A stretch of DNA of 6,609 bases from Chloroflexota bacterium (GTDB taxonomy: Bacteria > Chloroflexota > Ktedonobacteria > Ktedonobacterales > Ktedonobacteraceae). Shown piece after piece: positions 1 to 6,041 of this stretch (positions within the stretch are counted from its first letter, which is position 1; each line of letters begins with the position of its first letter). The translations under genes and the position numbers were made by a program. Under the pieces are notes generated by a model. It saw nothing but the letters and a program-made list of their open reading frames with translations, did not search any database and was not told the DNA's origin. The DNA lies in the NCBI GenBank assembly GCA_902810755.1, contig CADDYT010000227.1, positions 1 to 6,609 of the forward strand, given 5' to 3'.

Positions 1-170
1 TCGTGCAGGTCTGCATGACGCAGGTTGGCTCCCCGCAAATCAACGTAAGAGAGATTGATGCCTCTCAGGTTCCGCGCGCTTAAATCCAGCAGGTCAGGAG
101 ACTCAACCTGGCTGAGTAGTTGCTCAACATCTGCTCTGGTCAAAGGGGCATTCTCTTCGTTAGTAGCCAT
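1..170 (-). CDS. Pentapeptide-repeat protein, N-terminal part (cut by window edge)
   Basis: Reading leftward from the ATG at 170, 56 codons are open to the window edge. After a polar N-terminus of about 27 residues (MATNEENAPLTRADVEQLLS at the very start), five-residue periodicity begins around residue 30: the segments LSARN, LRGIN, LSYVD, LRGAN and LRHAD follow one another, the A(D/N)LxX pattern of pentapeptide repeats. Such proteins fold as a right-handed quadrilateral beta-helix; their roles vary (DNA mimicry, scaffolding, often unknown), so no specific function can be given. The start is supported by AGGAGG only 3 bases upstream, a tight spacing. An in-frame GTG lies 12 bases further up but has no Shine-Dalgarno sequence of its own. 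The gene diverges from the membrane-protein gene at 294. The C-terminal part is outside the window, so any extra domain is unseen. Confidence 0.8.
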   Translation of the reverse strand, partial: MATNEENAPLTRADVEQLLSQVESPDLLDLSARNLRGINLSYVDLRGANLRHADLH

Positions 171-209
171 ATCCCTCCTCACCGTTTTCAGTTTAAGGGA
201 ACGAAATTG

Positions 210-218
210 TGCTAGAAT
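210..218 (+). promoter_or_regulatory. Candidate extended -10 promoter element for the 294-728 gene
   Basis: TGCTAGAAT matches the extended -10 pattern TGnTATAAT with a single mismatch. It lies about 75 bases before the ATG at 294, in the divergent spacer. No good -35 box is seen at 16-18 bases upstream, which extended -10 promoters can tolerate. An AT-rich stretch follows at 221-243. The assignment rests on the motif alone. A promoter for the leftward pentapeptide gene must lie in the same 123-base spacer, but I could not pick one out. Confidence 0.35.
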
Positions 219-293
219 GCGTCATCAATAGTAATATAGCATGTTTTCGGCTTTGATCGTTGGTTATGTTCTGCAAAAAGGAGACGAGATGTT

Positions 294-728
294 ATGGATA
301 CTCTTTCCTGGGCGTTCGTTGCCGCGTCTAGCGCGCTGGCTCTGTTTGTTGAGGCTGCGCGTATCGTTGTAGCTCTCTTTATTTCAGGTCAGCGTCTTCA
401 CCAGTATTTTTTTGTGCTGCTCCCACTGACGGTTAGCACAGTCTCCTTCCTTATGACGTTGAATGCGTTAGTCAGGTGGGAAGCATTGCTTGCAACGTTT
501 CCCATTGACATTCATCTATCGCCGGTTGCTTACCATGAAATCATAGCGAAGCTGAGCGCGTTTAGTTCTGCCTGTCAGCAGCAGGTTGTCATCATGCTGG
601 TTGCCCTTGCGCTCACCATTTTTCTTGAGTACGACCTGCTGCCCTCTGGTACTGCGCTTCTCACTCCGGGTAGAGCAAGAGACCGTTTTCTCGCCGACCA
701 TGTATCTCTATCAAGAAGATATCTGTGA
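294..728 (+). CDS. Hypothetical membrane protein with three predicted transmembrane helices
   Basis: This 144-residue protein has no family I recognise. Three hydrophobic stretches are evident: about residues 5-30 (rich in Ala, Leu and Val), 38-61 and 97-113. By the positive-inside rule the short Arg/His loop at 31-37 and the Arg-rich tail (RARDR near 127-131, RR at 141-142) lie in the cytoplasm. This puts the N-terminus and the 35-residue loop 62-96 outside. There is no signal peptidase site, catalytic motif or Cys pair (one Cys, residue 94). The start at 294 is chosen because AAGGAG (278-283) sits 10 bases upstream. A nearer ATG at 289 is in another frame and stops after 27 codons. The gene stands alone between a divergent gene and a convergent one, with a palindrome 45 bases past its stop, so it is probably monocistronic. 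Function is unknown; it could be a small orphan inner-membrane protein limited to this lineage. Confidence 0.65.
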   Translation: MDTLSWAFVAASSALALFVEAARIVVALFISGQRLHQYFFVLLPLTVSTVSFLMTLNALVRWEALLATFPIDIHLSPVAYHEIIAKLSAFSSACQQQVVIMLVALALTIFLEYDLLPSGTALLTPGRARDRFLADHVSLSRRYL

Positions 729-773
729 TCTGGCTTTCGTCTGATCTGCATGGCATTGAAAACAATCCTGGAT

Positions 774-859
774 ATGTCATGCTGAGCGGCAACGAAGCAT
801 CCGATGCTGTCCTTCTCAAAAGTGGTGGCCGAAGATGCTTCGCTGCCGCTCAGCATGAC
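774..859. repeat. Palindromic dispersed repeat (copy 1) between convergent genes, possible bidirectional terminator
   Basis: The arms 776-801 and 834-859 are 26 bases each and are reverse complements at 25 of 26 positions; the only exception would be a G-U pair in RNA. The loop is 32 bases. The left arm begins GTCATGCTGAGCGG and the right arm ends CCGCTCAGCATGAC. A smaller perfect palindrome, AGCATC-C-GATGCT (796-808), offers an alternative fold. The element lies 45 bases after the plus-strand stop at 728 and 13 bases beyond the minus-strand stop at 873, so it could end transcription from both sides, although no long U-run follows either arm. A relative with the same outer core occurs at 5866-5960. 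Palindromes with a GTCATGCTGAG-like end are scattered in intergenic DNA of many bacteria. The short open frames through it (reading VMLSG...AAAQHD) are by-products of the repeat, not genes. Confidence 0.8.
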
Positions 860-872
860 CCGTTGGGAGCCT

Positions 873-2849
873 TCAGACAGCAATTTCAAGGCTTCTGGCT
901 GCTCGTTCACCATCAAGGATTGCATGTTCCACTCTGCGCGGGGCGATACAGTCGCCGACGCGGGAGAGTTGTTTGACTTTACCTTGAAGCTGGTGGTAGA
1001 GGCTATCGTTGGCGACCTGTGGGGTGGCCATGACGGCGAGGGCGAGCGGTTCAAGCTGGCGCGTTTGCCCGGTGTAGTTGTTCATGATGGTGGCGCTGTT
1101 CGGTCCCAGACTGAGCAGGAAATGGTTGGGCGTCAGCTTCGTGTTTTTTGCCAGCATGCGTCGGTACCAGAGTTCGAGGTCGAGCGTGATGCCCAGATCG
1201 CCGCCGACGTAGAATTGGCCCGTGACTACCTCGACGTTGCAGCCTTTTTCCGCCAGCAGTTCGGCCACGCTGGTTGCCTGATGGAAGCCGATCTGATCGT
1301 AGATGAGTACGCTTTCGCCCGGTTGCGCGCTCTTTTCGCCGGTGAGAACCTGCCAGACGGTTGCCACGTGCGGCAGGTCGGCTCCCGGTATCGGCGGCAG
1401 CATGGGCAGCGAGCCGGTGGCGAGAATAACGGCATCTGGCTGCTCGCGCTCGATCATCTCCGCCGTCACCTCTGTTGCGGGGTGAACTTCGACGCCTGCT
1501 TCGAGAAGGTCGCGCTGCAGGTTGCGGATGGAGTCGCCGAACTCGACGCGGCCCGGCACGCGCACCAGCAGGTTGACCTGGCCGCCCAGTTCCTGCTGCC
1601 GCTCGTAGAGCCTGACACGAAAGCCGCGCTGCGCCGCCACTTTTGCCGCCTGCATGCCGCCCGGACCGCCTCCCACGACCAGCAGCGTGGGTCTGCGTTT
1701 GAGATTCTGTGGCGGCTGCAAGCGCGGAAAGCGCAGTTCGTTGCCCGTCGCGGGCGTCTGGATGCAACCCAGGCTGAGGTTCAGGCCCATGCGCCCGATG
1801 CAATACTGGTTGCAGGAGATGCAGAGGCGGATGGATTCGGTGCGTCCCTCGCGGGCTTTGCGCGTAAATTCGGGGTCGCAGATCTGCCCGCGCACCACGT
1901 CTACCATGTCGGCCAGTCCTTCGCGCAGGATGCGTTCGGCCTGCACAGGATCTTTAATGCGGCCCGTACAGAAGACCGGCAGCTTGACTACCTCGCGGAT
2001 GCCCGCCGAGACGAAAAGCTGGTAACCGGGCGGCGTGTGCATGGAGCCTTCAACCATGTAGAGGTTGTGAAACTCGCCAATGCTGGTGTTGATGAAATCA
2101 AGCTGGCCCGTTGCTTCCAGGCGGCGTGCAATCTTGCGCACATCATCCAGCGTCAGGCCAGCCGGAATCAGTTCATCGCCGCAGAGCCGGATGCCGAGCG
2201 TGAAGTCGCGGCCAACCTCGGCGCGCACGGCCTGAATCACTTCCAGAGCGAAGCGCATGCGGTTCTCCAGCGAGCCGCCATAGGCATCATCACGCCGGTT
2301 GAAGTAGGGTGAGAAAAACTGCCGGATCAGCGAACTATGCGAGGATTGCAGCTCCGCGCCGTCAAAGCCGCCCTCGCGCACGTGCCGGGCTACGAGCGCG
2401 TAGCCGCGCACAATCTCGGCGATCTCTTCCGGCTCGATCTCCTTGCACATTTCACGATGAATGGGATCAACCAGCGGAGATGGCCCCAACACGGGGCGGC
2501 GCGAATAGATACTGCTGGCCTGCATGCCATTGTGATTCAACTGCGCGAAGATGCGCGTCCCATACTCATGCACAGCCCGCGTCATGCGCCGGTAATGGGG
2601 AACCACCTTCGGATCAAAGCCGTGAATCAGCGGCTGATACGCCCAGTCGCTGGGGTGAACCGACTGCTCCTCCGTGATAATCAGCCCACAGCCGCCCTTT
2701 GCCCGTTCCGCGTAATAGGCAGTCAGTCGCGGCCCCGGCATGTTCTCTTCCGCCAGATTTGTCAGGTGAGCCGCGAAGACAATGCGGTTCGGTACAATCG
2801 TTTGCCCGATACGTATGGGTGTGAATAAATACTGGTATTGCCCTGCCAT
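873..2849 (-). CDS. OYE/FadH-type FMN, iron-sulfur and FAD oxidoreductase (2,4-dienoyl-CoA reductase-like), paralog A
   Basis: A 658-residue soluble flavoenzyme, close in length to FadH (about 670). Residues 7-340 form an Old Yellow Enzyme TIM barrel: YLFTPIRIG near the start, LNHNG at 104-108, FDGAEL at 162-167, YGGSLENR at 190-197 and TGRI at 295-298 near the FMN phosphate site. Cys343, Cys346, Cys350 and Cys362 (C-x2-C-x3-C-x11-C) should bind a [4Fe-4S] cluster. Residues 388-658 are a pyridine-nucleotide/FAD half: GGGPGG at 393-398, ILATGS at 475-480 and a closing GDC near 632. In the family electrons pass from NAD(P)H through FAD and the cluster to FMN and then to an unsaturated substrate. 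Unusually, the barrel motif H-x2-H-G-Y reads Q168-S-S-H171-S-S173, so the catalytic-type Tyr is Ser. AGGA lies 7 bases before the ATG. It follows paralog B (3157-5136) on the same strand, 307 bases downstream, so co-transcription is possible but not shown. The substrate is unknown; a mycofactocin-associated FadH/OYE role is one possibility. Confidence 0.9.
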   Translation of the reverse strand: MAGQYQYLFTPIRIGQTIVPNRIVFAAHLTNLAEENMPGPRLTAYYAERAKGGCGLIITEEQSVHPSDWAYQPLIHGFDPKVVPHYRRMTRAVHEYGTRIFAQLNHNGMQASSIYSRRPVLGPSPLVDPIHREMCKEIEPEEIAEIVRGYALVARHVREGGFDGAELQSSHSSLIRQFFSPYFNRRDDAYGGSLENRMRFALEVIQAVRAEVGRDFTLGIRLCGDELIPAGLTLDDVRKIARRLEATGQLDFINTSIGEFHNLYMVEGSMHTPPGYQLFVSAGIREVVKLPVFCTGRIKDPVQAERILREGLADMVDVVRGQICDPEFTRKAREGRTESIRLCISCNQYCIGRMGLNLSLGCIQTPATGNELRFPRLQPPQNLKRRPTLLVVGGGPGGMQAAKVAAQRGFRVRLYERQQELGGQVNLLVRVPGRVEFGDSIRNLQRDLLEAGVEVHPATEVTAEMIEREQPDAVILATGSLPMLPPIPGADLPHVATVWQVLTGEKSAQPGESVLIYDQIGFHQATSVAELLAEKGCNVEVVTGQFYVGGDLGITLDLELWYRRMLAKNTKLTPNHFLLSLGPNSATIMNNYTGQTRQLEPLALAVMATPQVANDSLYHQLQGKVKQLSRVGDCIAPRRVEHAILDGERAARSLEIAV

Positions 2850-2892
2850 GATCCTGTCCTATCAACAATCCAGGCGAGCGCCGTCCCACGCG

Positions 2893-3018
2893 AACCGCCC
2901 AACCAAGGGTAACCGCCCCACCCAGGGCAACCGCAAGGGCCAGGGCAACCGCCCCACCCAGGGTAACCGCAAGGGCCAGGGCAACCGCAAGGGCCAGGGC
3001 AACCGCAAGGGTTGCCCC
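2893..3018. repeat. Seven 18-base tandem units in the spacer between the two oxidoreductase genes
   Basis: Seven exact-length 18-base units run end to end, each starting AACCGC. Two sequence types alternate: type A (AACCGCCCCACCCAGGGC, units 1, 2 and 4, unit 1 diverged) and type B (AACCGCAAGGGCCAGGGC, units 3, 5, 6 and 7, unit 7 diverged after base 11). Units 3, 5 and 6 are identical; units 2 and 4 differ in the last base only. The last units form a hairpin, GGGCAACC (2997-3004) with GGTTGCCC (3010-3017) around a 5-base loop. Since 18 is divisible by three, frames stay open on both strands (for example NRPTQG/NRKGQG on plus), but no ribosome site or plausible start supports a gene. On the minus strand the array lies 43 bases ahead of the ATG at 2849, so it would be in that gene's leader if transcription reads through. 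Confidence 0.9.
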
Positions 3019-3032
3019 TACTATATACGGGC

Positions 3033-3051
3033 GCTCGCTCAAGGAGCGAGC
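3033..3051. repeat. Perfect 8-bp GC-rich hairpin
   Basis: GCTCGCTC, then AAG, then GAGCGAGC: a perfect 8-base-pair stem with a 3-base loop. It lies between the 18-base array and the larger inverted repeat at 3055-3146. On the minus strand, past the stop of paralog B, it could strengthen termination, but the following bases (GCCCGTATATAG) are not a U-run. It could also be part of a composite intergenic repeat with its neighbours. Confidence 0.6.
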
Positions 3052-3054
3052 ATG

Positions 3055-3146
3055 ATACTATTTCAGGGACAGGATGATATGCTCCTATGAGATAACCGGC
3101 TCACTGCACCGCATAAAGACATATCACTCCTTTCCTGAAACAGTAT
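3055..3146. repeat. Long imperfect inverted repeat just after paralog B, possible terminator or small repeat element
   Basis: The 27-base arms 3055-3081 and 3120-3146 are reverse complements at about 21 of 27 positions around a 38-base loop. The outer 13 bases (ATACTATTTCAGG against CCTGAAACAGTAT) have one mismatch and the inner seven (TGATATG against CATATCA) have none. Pairing can be extended about three bases outward with one further mismatch. It starts 10 bases past the stop of the minus-strand gene ending at 3157. It could act as a terminator or RNA-stabilising structure for that gene, and so decide whether the gene at 873-2849 is co-transcribed. No canonical U-run is present and the loop is long, so a miniature repeat element is an equal possibility. 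Its sequence is unrelated to the other palindromes in the window. Confidence 0.65.
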
Positions 3147-3156
3147 TATACGATGT

Positions 3157-5136
3157 TCAACATGATTCGCCGATTTGACGGCCTTCGGTAATGGCATGTT
3201 CGATGCGACGCGGGGAGACACAATCACCGGCGCGATAGAGGCGCGGCACGCGGCCTTTGAGGGCGTAGTAGAGTTCCTGCGCCGGACGATCATAGGTGCC
3301 GAGTACCACCACGTCGGCGGGAATGGCGCGCTCGCCTGCCGCGAAGCGGTCGGTGGCGATGACCTGCCCCGGCTCGATACGCGCCACGCTTGTATGCGTC
3401 GTCATTGCTACGCCGCGTGCCAGCACGCGCTGCATCCAGCCGACGAAATCGTGGGTGGCGACAAGATCGCGTCCTACGTACCAGTCTTCTGTGATAATCT
3501 CGACGCTGCGCCCTTCAGAGGCCAGCAGTTCCGCGACCGAAAGCGTGCCGTGTCCGCCTGTCTCATCGATCACCACTACGCGCTGCCCGTTCGGTCGCTC
3601 GCCGCGCAGGAGACGGCGCACATCAATGACGTGCGGCAGGTCGCGCCCGGCGATGGGCAGCAAGCCCGGCCCTGGCTGCGCCCCTGTGGCGATGACGACG
3701 GTTTCTGGTCGCTGCGCCAGGATCATGTCCGTCGTCATCTCGCTCCCCAGGTGGATCTCCACGTCCAGCTTTTCAAGCTGCTCTCGCAAGTAATCGGTGA
3801 TGGCGCGCAGTTCTTCCCGCATGGGAGCTTTTGCCGCCAGCGCCACCGTGCCGCCCAACGCTTGCTCACGTTCATAGAGTACCACCCGCCGCCCGCGCAA
3901 AGCGGCAGTGCGCGCCGCCTCCATGCCTGCAGGGCCACCGCCGACGATCAGCACCGGCGCTCGCTTCGCCCTGTCGATTGTCTCGCGCTCGAGCAAGATG
4001 GGCGTGGCCTGCACAACATCGGGATTGACATTGCAGCCCAGTTGCACATTCATGGTTGAGCGCACCTGGCAGCCCTGATTGCATGCAAGGCAGGGGCGCA
4101 CGTCTGCGGCATGTCCTTCCCGTGAGAGACGGGGCAGGTTGGGGTCGGCGATCAACGGGCGAATCATCTCAACACCATCGGCCTGTTCTTCAATCAGTAT
4201 GCGCTCTGCCTGCTCTGCGTTCATGATGCGGCCTGCTGCGAAGACAGGGATGGAGACGGCGGCTTTGAGCGCGGCGGCAAGGTGAACGGCATAACCCGGC
4301 GGCGTTGCCATCGAGGCGTGGAAGGGAAACATGTGCGCGCTGAAGATGCTGCCCATAGTGATAGTGAAATAATCGACGCGACCCGTCTCAGCGAGCTGGC
4401 ATGCGATCTCAAGGCATTGTTCCGATGTCAGTCCTCCCCAGGGAGCCAGTTCGTCTCCGCACATCCGCACGCCCAGCACGCGCTCGCTGCCCAGCGCAGC
4501 ATCTACCACCTCGATGGTTTCCTGGACAAAACGCAGACGATTTTCCAGCGAGCCGCCATAGGCATCGCCGCGCTGGTTGGTGAGCGGCGAAAGAAACTGG
4601 CGCAGCAGCGAGCGATCAGCTATCTGTAGCTCCACACCGTCAGCGTTGCCCTGAGCAGCGTGTCTTGCTACCAGTCCGAAGCCATCAATAACGGCGCGTA
4701 TGTCGGCCAGTTCCATCGCCTTCGGCACTTCGCGCGACGAGACATCTGGCACCGCCGAGGGCGCCCACAACTCCGCCTGCCGGTGATCGCTCACCGATTG
4801 CTGCCCGTTATGGTTCAACTGCACTAGCGCCAGCGCCCCATGCGCGTGAATGCGTTCCGTAACGGCGGCAATCGCCTGTACCGTCTCCGGCAAATAGCCC
4901 TGCAATGCATACTGATACGGCCAGTCCGAGGGATGGACAATATGCTCCTCTAGCACAATGATGCCCGCGCCGCCCTCCGCACGCGCCGCATAATACTGCG
5001 CGTGCCGCTCGCTCAGCACGTTCTTGCGCCCAAAATTTGTCGTATGGCTGCCAAAAATAATCCGGTTGCTCGCCTCTCGCGGCCCCAGACGCAGCGGTTG
5101 GAAGAGTTTGTTCTGCATGGAGATAGTATATCCCAT
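3157..5136 (-). CDS. OYE/FadH-type FMN, iron-sulfur and FAD oxidoreductase, paralog B
   Basis: A 659-residue enzyme with the same architecture as the gene at 873-2849 and clearly paralogous along its length. The OYE barrel covers about residues 8-345: LFQPLRLG near the start, HPSDWPYQ at 68-75, VQLNHNG at 105-111, YGGSLENR at 193-200 and AGRI at 301-304. The iron-sulfur motif is Cys349, Cys352, Cys356 and Cys368 with the same x2-x3-x11 spacing. The dinucleotide half has VGGGPAGM at 398-405, VIATGAQP at 481-488 and AGDCVSPRR at 636-644. The barrel active-site motif is more altered than in paralog A: both usual His positions are Gln171 and Asp174, and the Tyr is Ser176. The ATG at 5136 has TTGGAG about 11 bases upstream. 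The ATG at 5118, six codons in, starts closer to the homologous N-terminus but has poorer Shine-Dalgarno placement, so the start is uncertain. This is the first gene of the leftward pair, divergent from the PPOX gene at 5409. Substrate unknown. Confidence 0.9.
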   Translation of the reverse strand: MGYTISMQNKLFQPLRLGPREASNRIIFGSHTTNFGRKNVLSERHAQYYAARAEGGAGIIVLEEHIVHPSDWPYQYALQGYLPETVQAIAAVTERIHAHGALALVQLNHNGQQSVSDHRQAELWAPSAVPDVSSREVPKAMELADIRAVIDGFGLVARHAAQGNADGVELQIADRSLLRQFLSPLTNQRGDAYGGSLENRLRFVQETIEVVDAALGSERVLGVRMCGDELAPWGGLTSEQCLEIACQLAETGRVDYFTITMGSIFSAHMFPFHASMATPPGYAVHLAAALKAAVSIPVFAAGRIMNAEQAERILIEEQADGVEMIRPLIADPNLPRLSREGHAADVRPCLACNQGCQVRSTMNVQLGCNVNPDVVQATPILLERETIDRAKRAPVLIVGGGPAGMEAARTAALRGRRVVLYEREQALGGTVALAAKAPMREELRAITDYLREQLEKLDVEIHLGSEMTTDMILAQRPETVVIATGAQPGPGLLPIAGRDLPHVIDVRRLLRGERPNGQRVVVIDETGGHGTLSVAELLASEGRSVEIITEDWYVGRDLVATHDFVGWMQRVLARGVAMTTHTSVARIEPGQVIATDRFAAGERAIPADVVVLGTYDRPAQELYYALKGRVPRLYRAGDCVSPRRIEHAITEGRQIGESC

Positions 5137-5297
5137 TTTTGTTGCTGCTCCAACCCGATGATTCAGCTAGCTTCTTTCTCCTTTGTCTCCAATCACTACA
5201 ATCATTCGCGCTTTCTTCTGTCCTGTACCGTTGTACTGTCATAGCGGGCAGAACCGGTCAATGGAAATATCTAGTATGGTGATTGTGGTTCTCATAA

Positions 5298-5323
5298 AGG
5301 AAGCTATCTGATGATGGCTTCCT
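5298..5323 (+). promoter_or_regulatory. Hairpin in the divergent spacer ahead of the PPOX-family gene
   Basis: AGGAAGCTATC pairs with GATGGCTTCCT around the tetraloop TGAT: an 11-base-pair stem with one G-U pair and the outer seven pairs perfect. It lies in the 272-base spacer between the leftward gene starting at 5136 and the rightward gene starting at 5409. As RNA it would be a 5' leader hairpin of the rightward gene if transcription starts upstream of it. As DNA it could be an operator. A TATAAA at 5343-5348 downstream could be a -10 box, in which case the hairpin would sit at the -35 region; TTCCTG at 5319-5324 is a poor -35 match. I see no other strong signal in this spacer. Confidence 0.4.
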
Positions 5324-5408
5324 GACCGGAAACACTTTAGCGTATAAAGAGATCGGTCAAGATAAGATTGTGGCAGCAAATCATCATTTCTGAAGAAAGG
5401 CAAAATCC

Positions 5409-5843
5409 ATGGCATTTCAGCTTCCAGATCCATCGACGTCTTTTGGCGAGAAAGTGGCGCGCCGCCTGCGTGATGAGCGCATTATCTGGTTCACCACTGT
5501 TGACGAGAAAGGCACGCCGCAGCCAACTCCTGTCTGGTTCCTGTGGGATGAGGCCAGCTCGGAGTTTCTTATTTACAGTCTCAATGGCGCGAAACGTTTG
5601 CAGCATCTGCAGCAAAATCCTCGTGTCTCTCTCAACTTCGATGGCAATGGTTCCGGCGGCGATATCATCGTCTTCACCGGCCAGGCGCGTTTCAGCCCTG
5701 ATGAACTGCCTGCCGATCAGGTAGCGGCCTATGTCGAGAAGTACAGCTCCTTCATCGCTCGCAGCTTTGGCACGCCAGAAAACTTCGCCGCTCGCTATTC
5801 CGTTGCCCTGCGCGTTCTTCCCTCCGCCGTGCGCGGTCACTAG
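5409..5843 (+). CDS. PPOX-fold (split beta-barrel) probable F420-dependent oxidoreductase, Rv3369-like
   Basis: At 144 residues this is a full-length member of the pyridoxamine 5'-phosphate oxidase-like split-barrel superfamily. It looks like the mycobacterial Rv3369 group, annotated as probable F420-dependent enzymes. The signature is IIWFTTVDEKGTPQPTPVWF (residues 25-44), followed by FLIYS (53-57), AKRLQHLQQNPRVSLNFDG (61-79), GGDIIVFTGQA (83-93) and a basic tail RVLPSAVRGH that is typical of the group. These proteins are small cytoplasmic dimers that bind F420 or a flavin at the dimer interface and usually reduce an unknown substrate. The family call is recalled from sequence pattern; the cofactor is inferred. 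GAAAGG (5395-5400) lies 8 bases before the ATG. The gene diverges from paralog B and is followed 23 bases after its stop by a palindrome, so it is probably monocistronic. If F420 is correct, F420 biosynthesis genes should be elsewhere in the genome. Confidence 0.85.
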   Translation: MAFQLPDPSTSFGEKVARRLRDERIIWFTTVDEKGTPQPTPVWFLWDEASSEFLIYSLNGAKRLQHLQQNPRVSLNFDGNGSGGDIIVFTGQARFSPDELPADQVAAYVEKYSSFIARSFGTPENFAARYSVALRVLPSAVRGH

Positions 5844-5865
5844 CGGAATCGCTACTCCGCGCAGT

Positions 5866-5960
5866 CCCCTGTCATGCTGAGTGGAGCGAAGCGTCTGGCA
5901 GACGCCGCTACTCAGAATGGCGCGATCAGATGCTTTGCTTCACTCAGCATGACAGAGGGG
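5866..5960. repeat. Palindromic dispersed repeat (copy 2), likely terminator of the PPOX gene
   Basis: The arms 5869-5897 and 5927-5955 (29 bases each) are reverse complements at 26 of 29 positions, and all three exceptions would be G-U pairs in RNA transcribed rightward. CCCC at 5866-5869 and GGGG at 5957-5960 add outer pairing after a one-base bulge. The outer core GTCATGCTGAG matches copy 1 at 776-786, and the right end CTCAGCATGAC matches 849-859. The loop is 29 bases and differs from copy 1. It starts 23 bases past the stop at 5843; a run of six T's at 5970-5975 follows the stem by about ten bases, so it may work as a terminator. Wobble-preserving differences suggest RNA pairing may be maintained. 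Confidence 0.8.
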
Positions 5961-6013
5961 CCTTCCAGCTTTTTTGTTGCACCTGAAAAAGTCGTCGCGC
6001 TGCTGACATACTG

Positions 6014-6041
6014 TTGTCACTGGCACCGGGTAAACTATGGA
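6014..6041 (+). promoter_or_regulatory. Weak candidate promoter for the VOC gene
   Basis: TTGTCA (6014-6019) differs from the -35 consensus at one base and is followed after 16 bases by TATGGA (6036-6041), a poor -10 lacking the final T. It lies 55 bases before the ATG at 6096, in the right place for a promoter independent of the upstream PPOX gene, from which the palindrome at 5866-5960 would separate it. The call rests on the -35 match and the position only. Confidence 0.25.

Noticed and set aside
725..976. Short plus-strand frame reading VMLSG...CFAAAQHD
   Set aside because: It is a translation of the palindromic repeat, with no ribosome site. Related spurious peptides arise wherever this repeat type occurs.
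804..2312. Long plus-strand open frame (about 500 codons) antisense to paralog A
   Set aside because: It lies opposite a clear conserved enzyme, has no recognisable motif, and its start falls inside the palindrome. GC-rich codon bias of the real gene keeps the antisense frame open.
2893..3018. Possible CRISPR array
   Set aside because: The units are contiguous 18-mers with no unique spacers, so this is a tandem repeat.
2614..3042. Minus-strand frame with alternating Ala-Leu-Val-rich segments
   Set aside because: The pseudo-hydrophobic pattern is produced by the 18-base tandem units; it overlaps the real N-terminus of paralog A in another frame and has no ribosome site.
3175..4059. Plus-strand open frame of 294 codons antisense to paralog B
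   Set aside because: Same effect: composition is unlike a folded protein (rich in His, Arg, Ala) and the opposite strand is a conserved oxidoreductase.
5224..5236. TGTAC direct repeats with GTAC half-sites in the divergent spacer, a possible operator
   Set aside because: The half-sites are only four to five bases and the wider arms do not pair; too short to stand out from chance.
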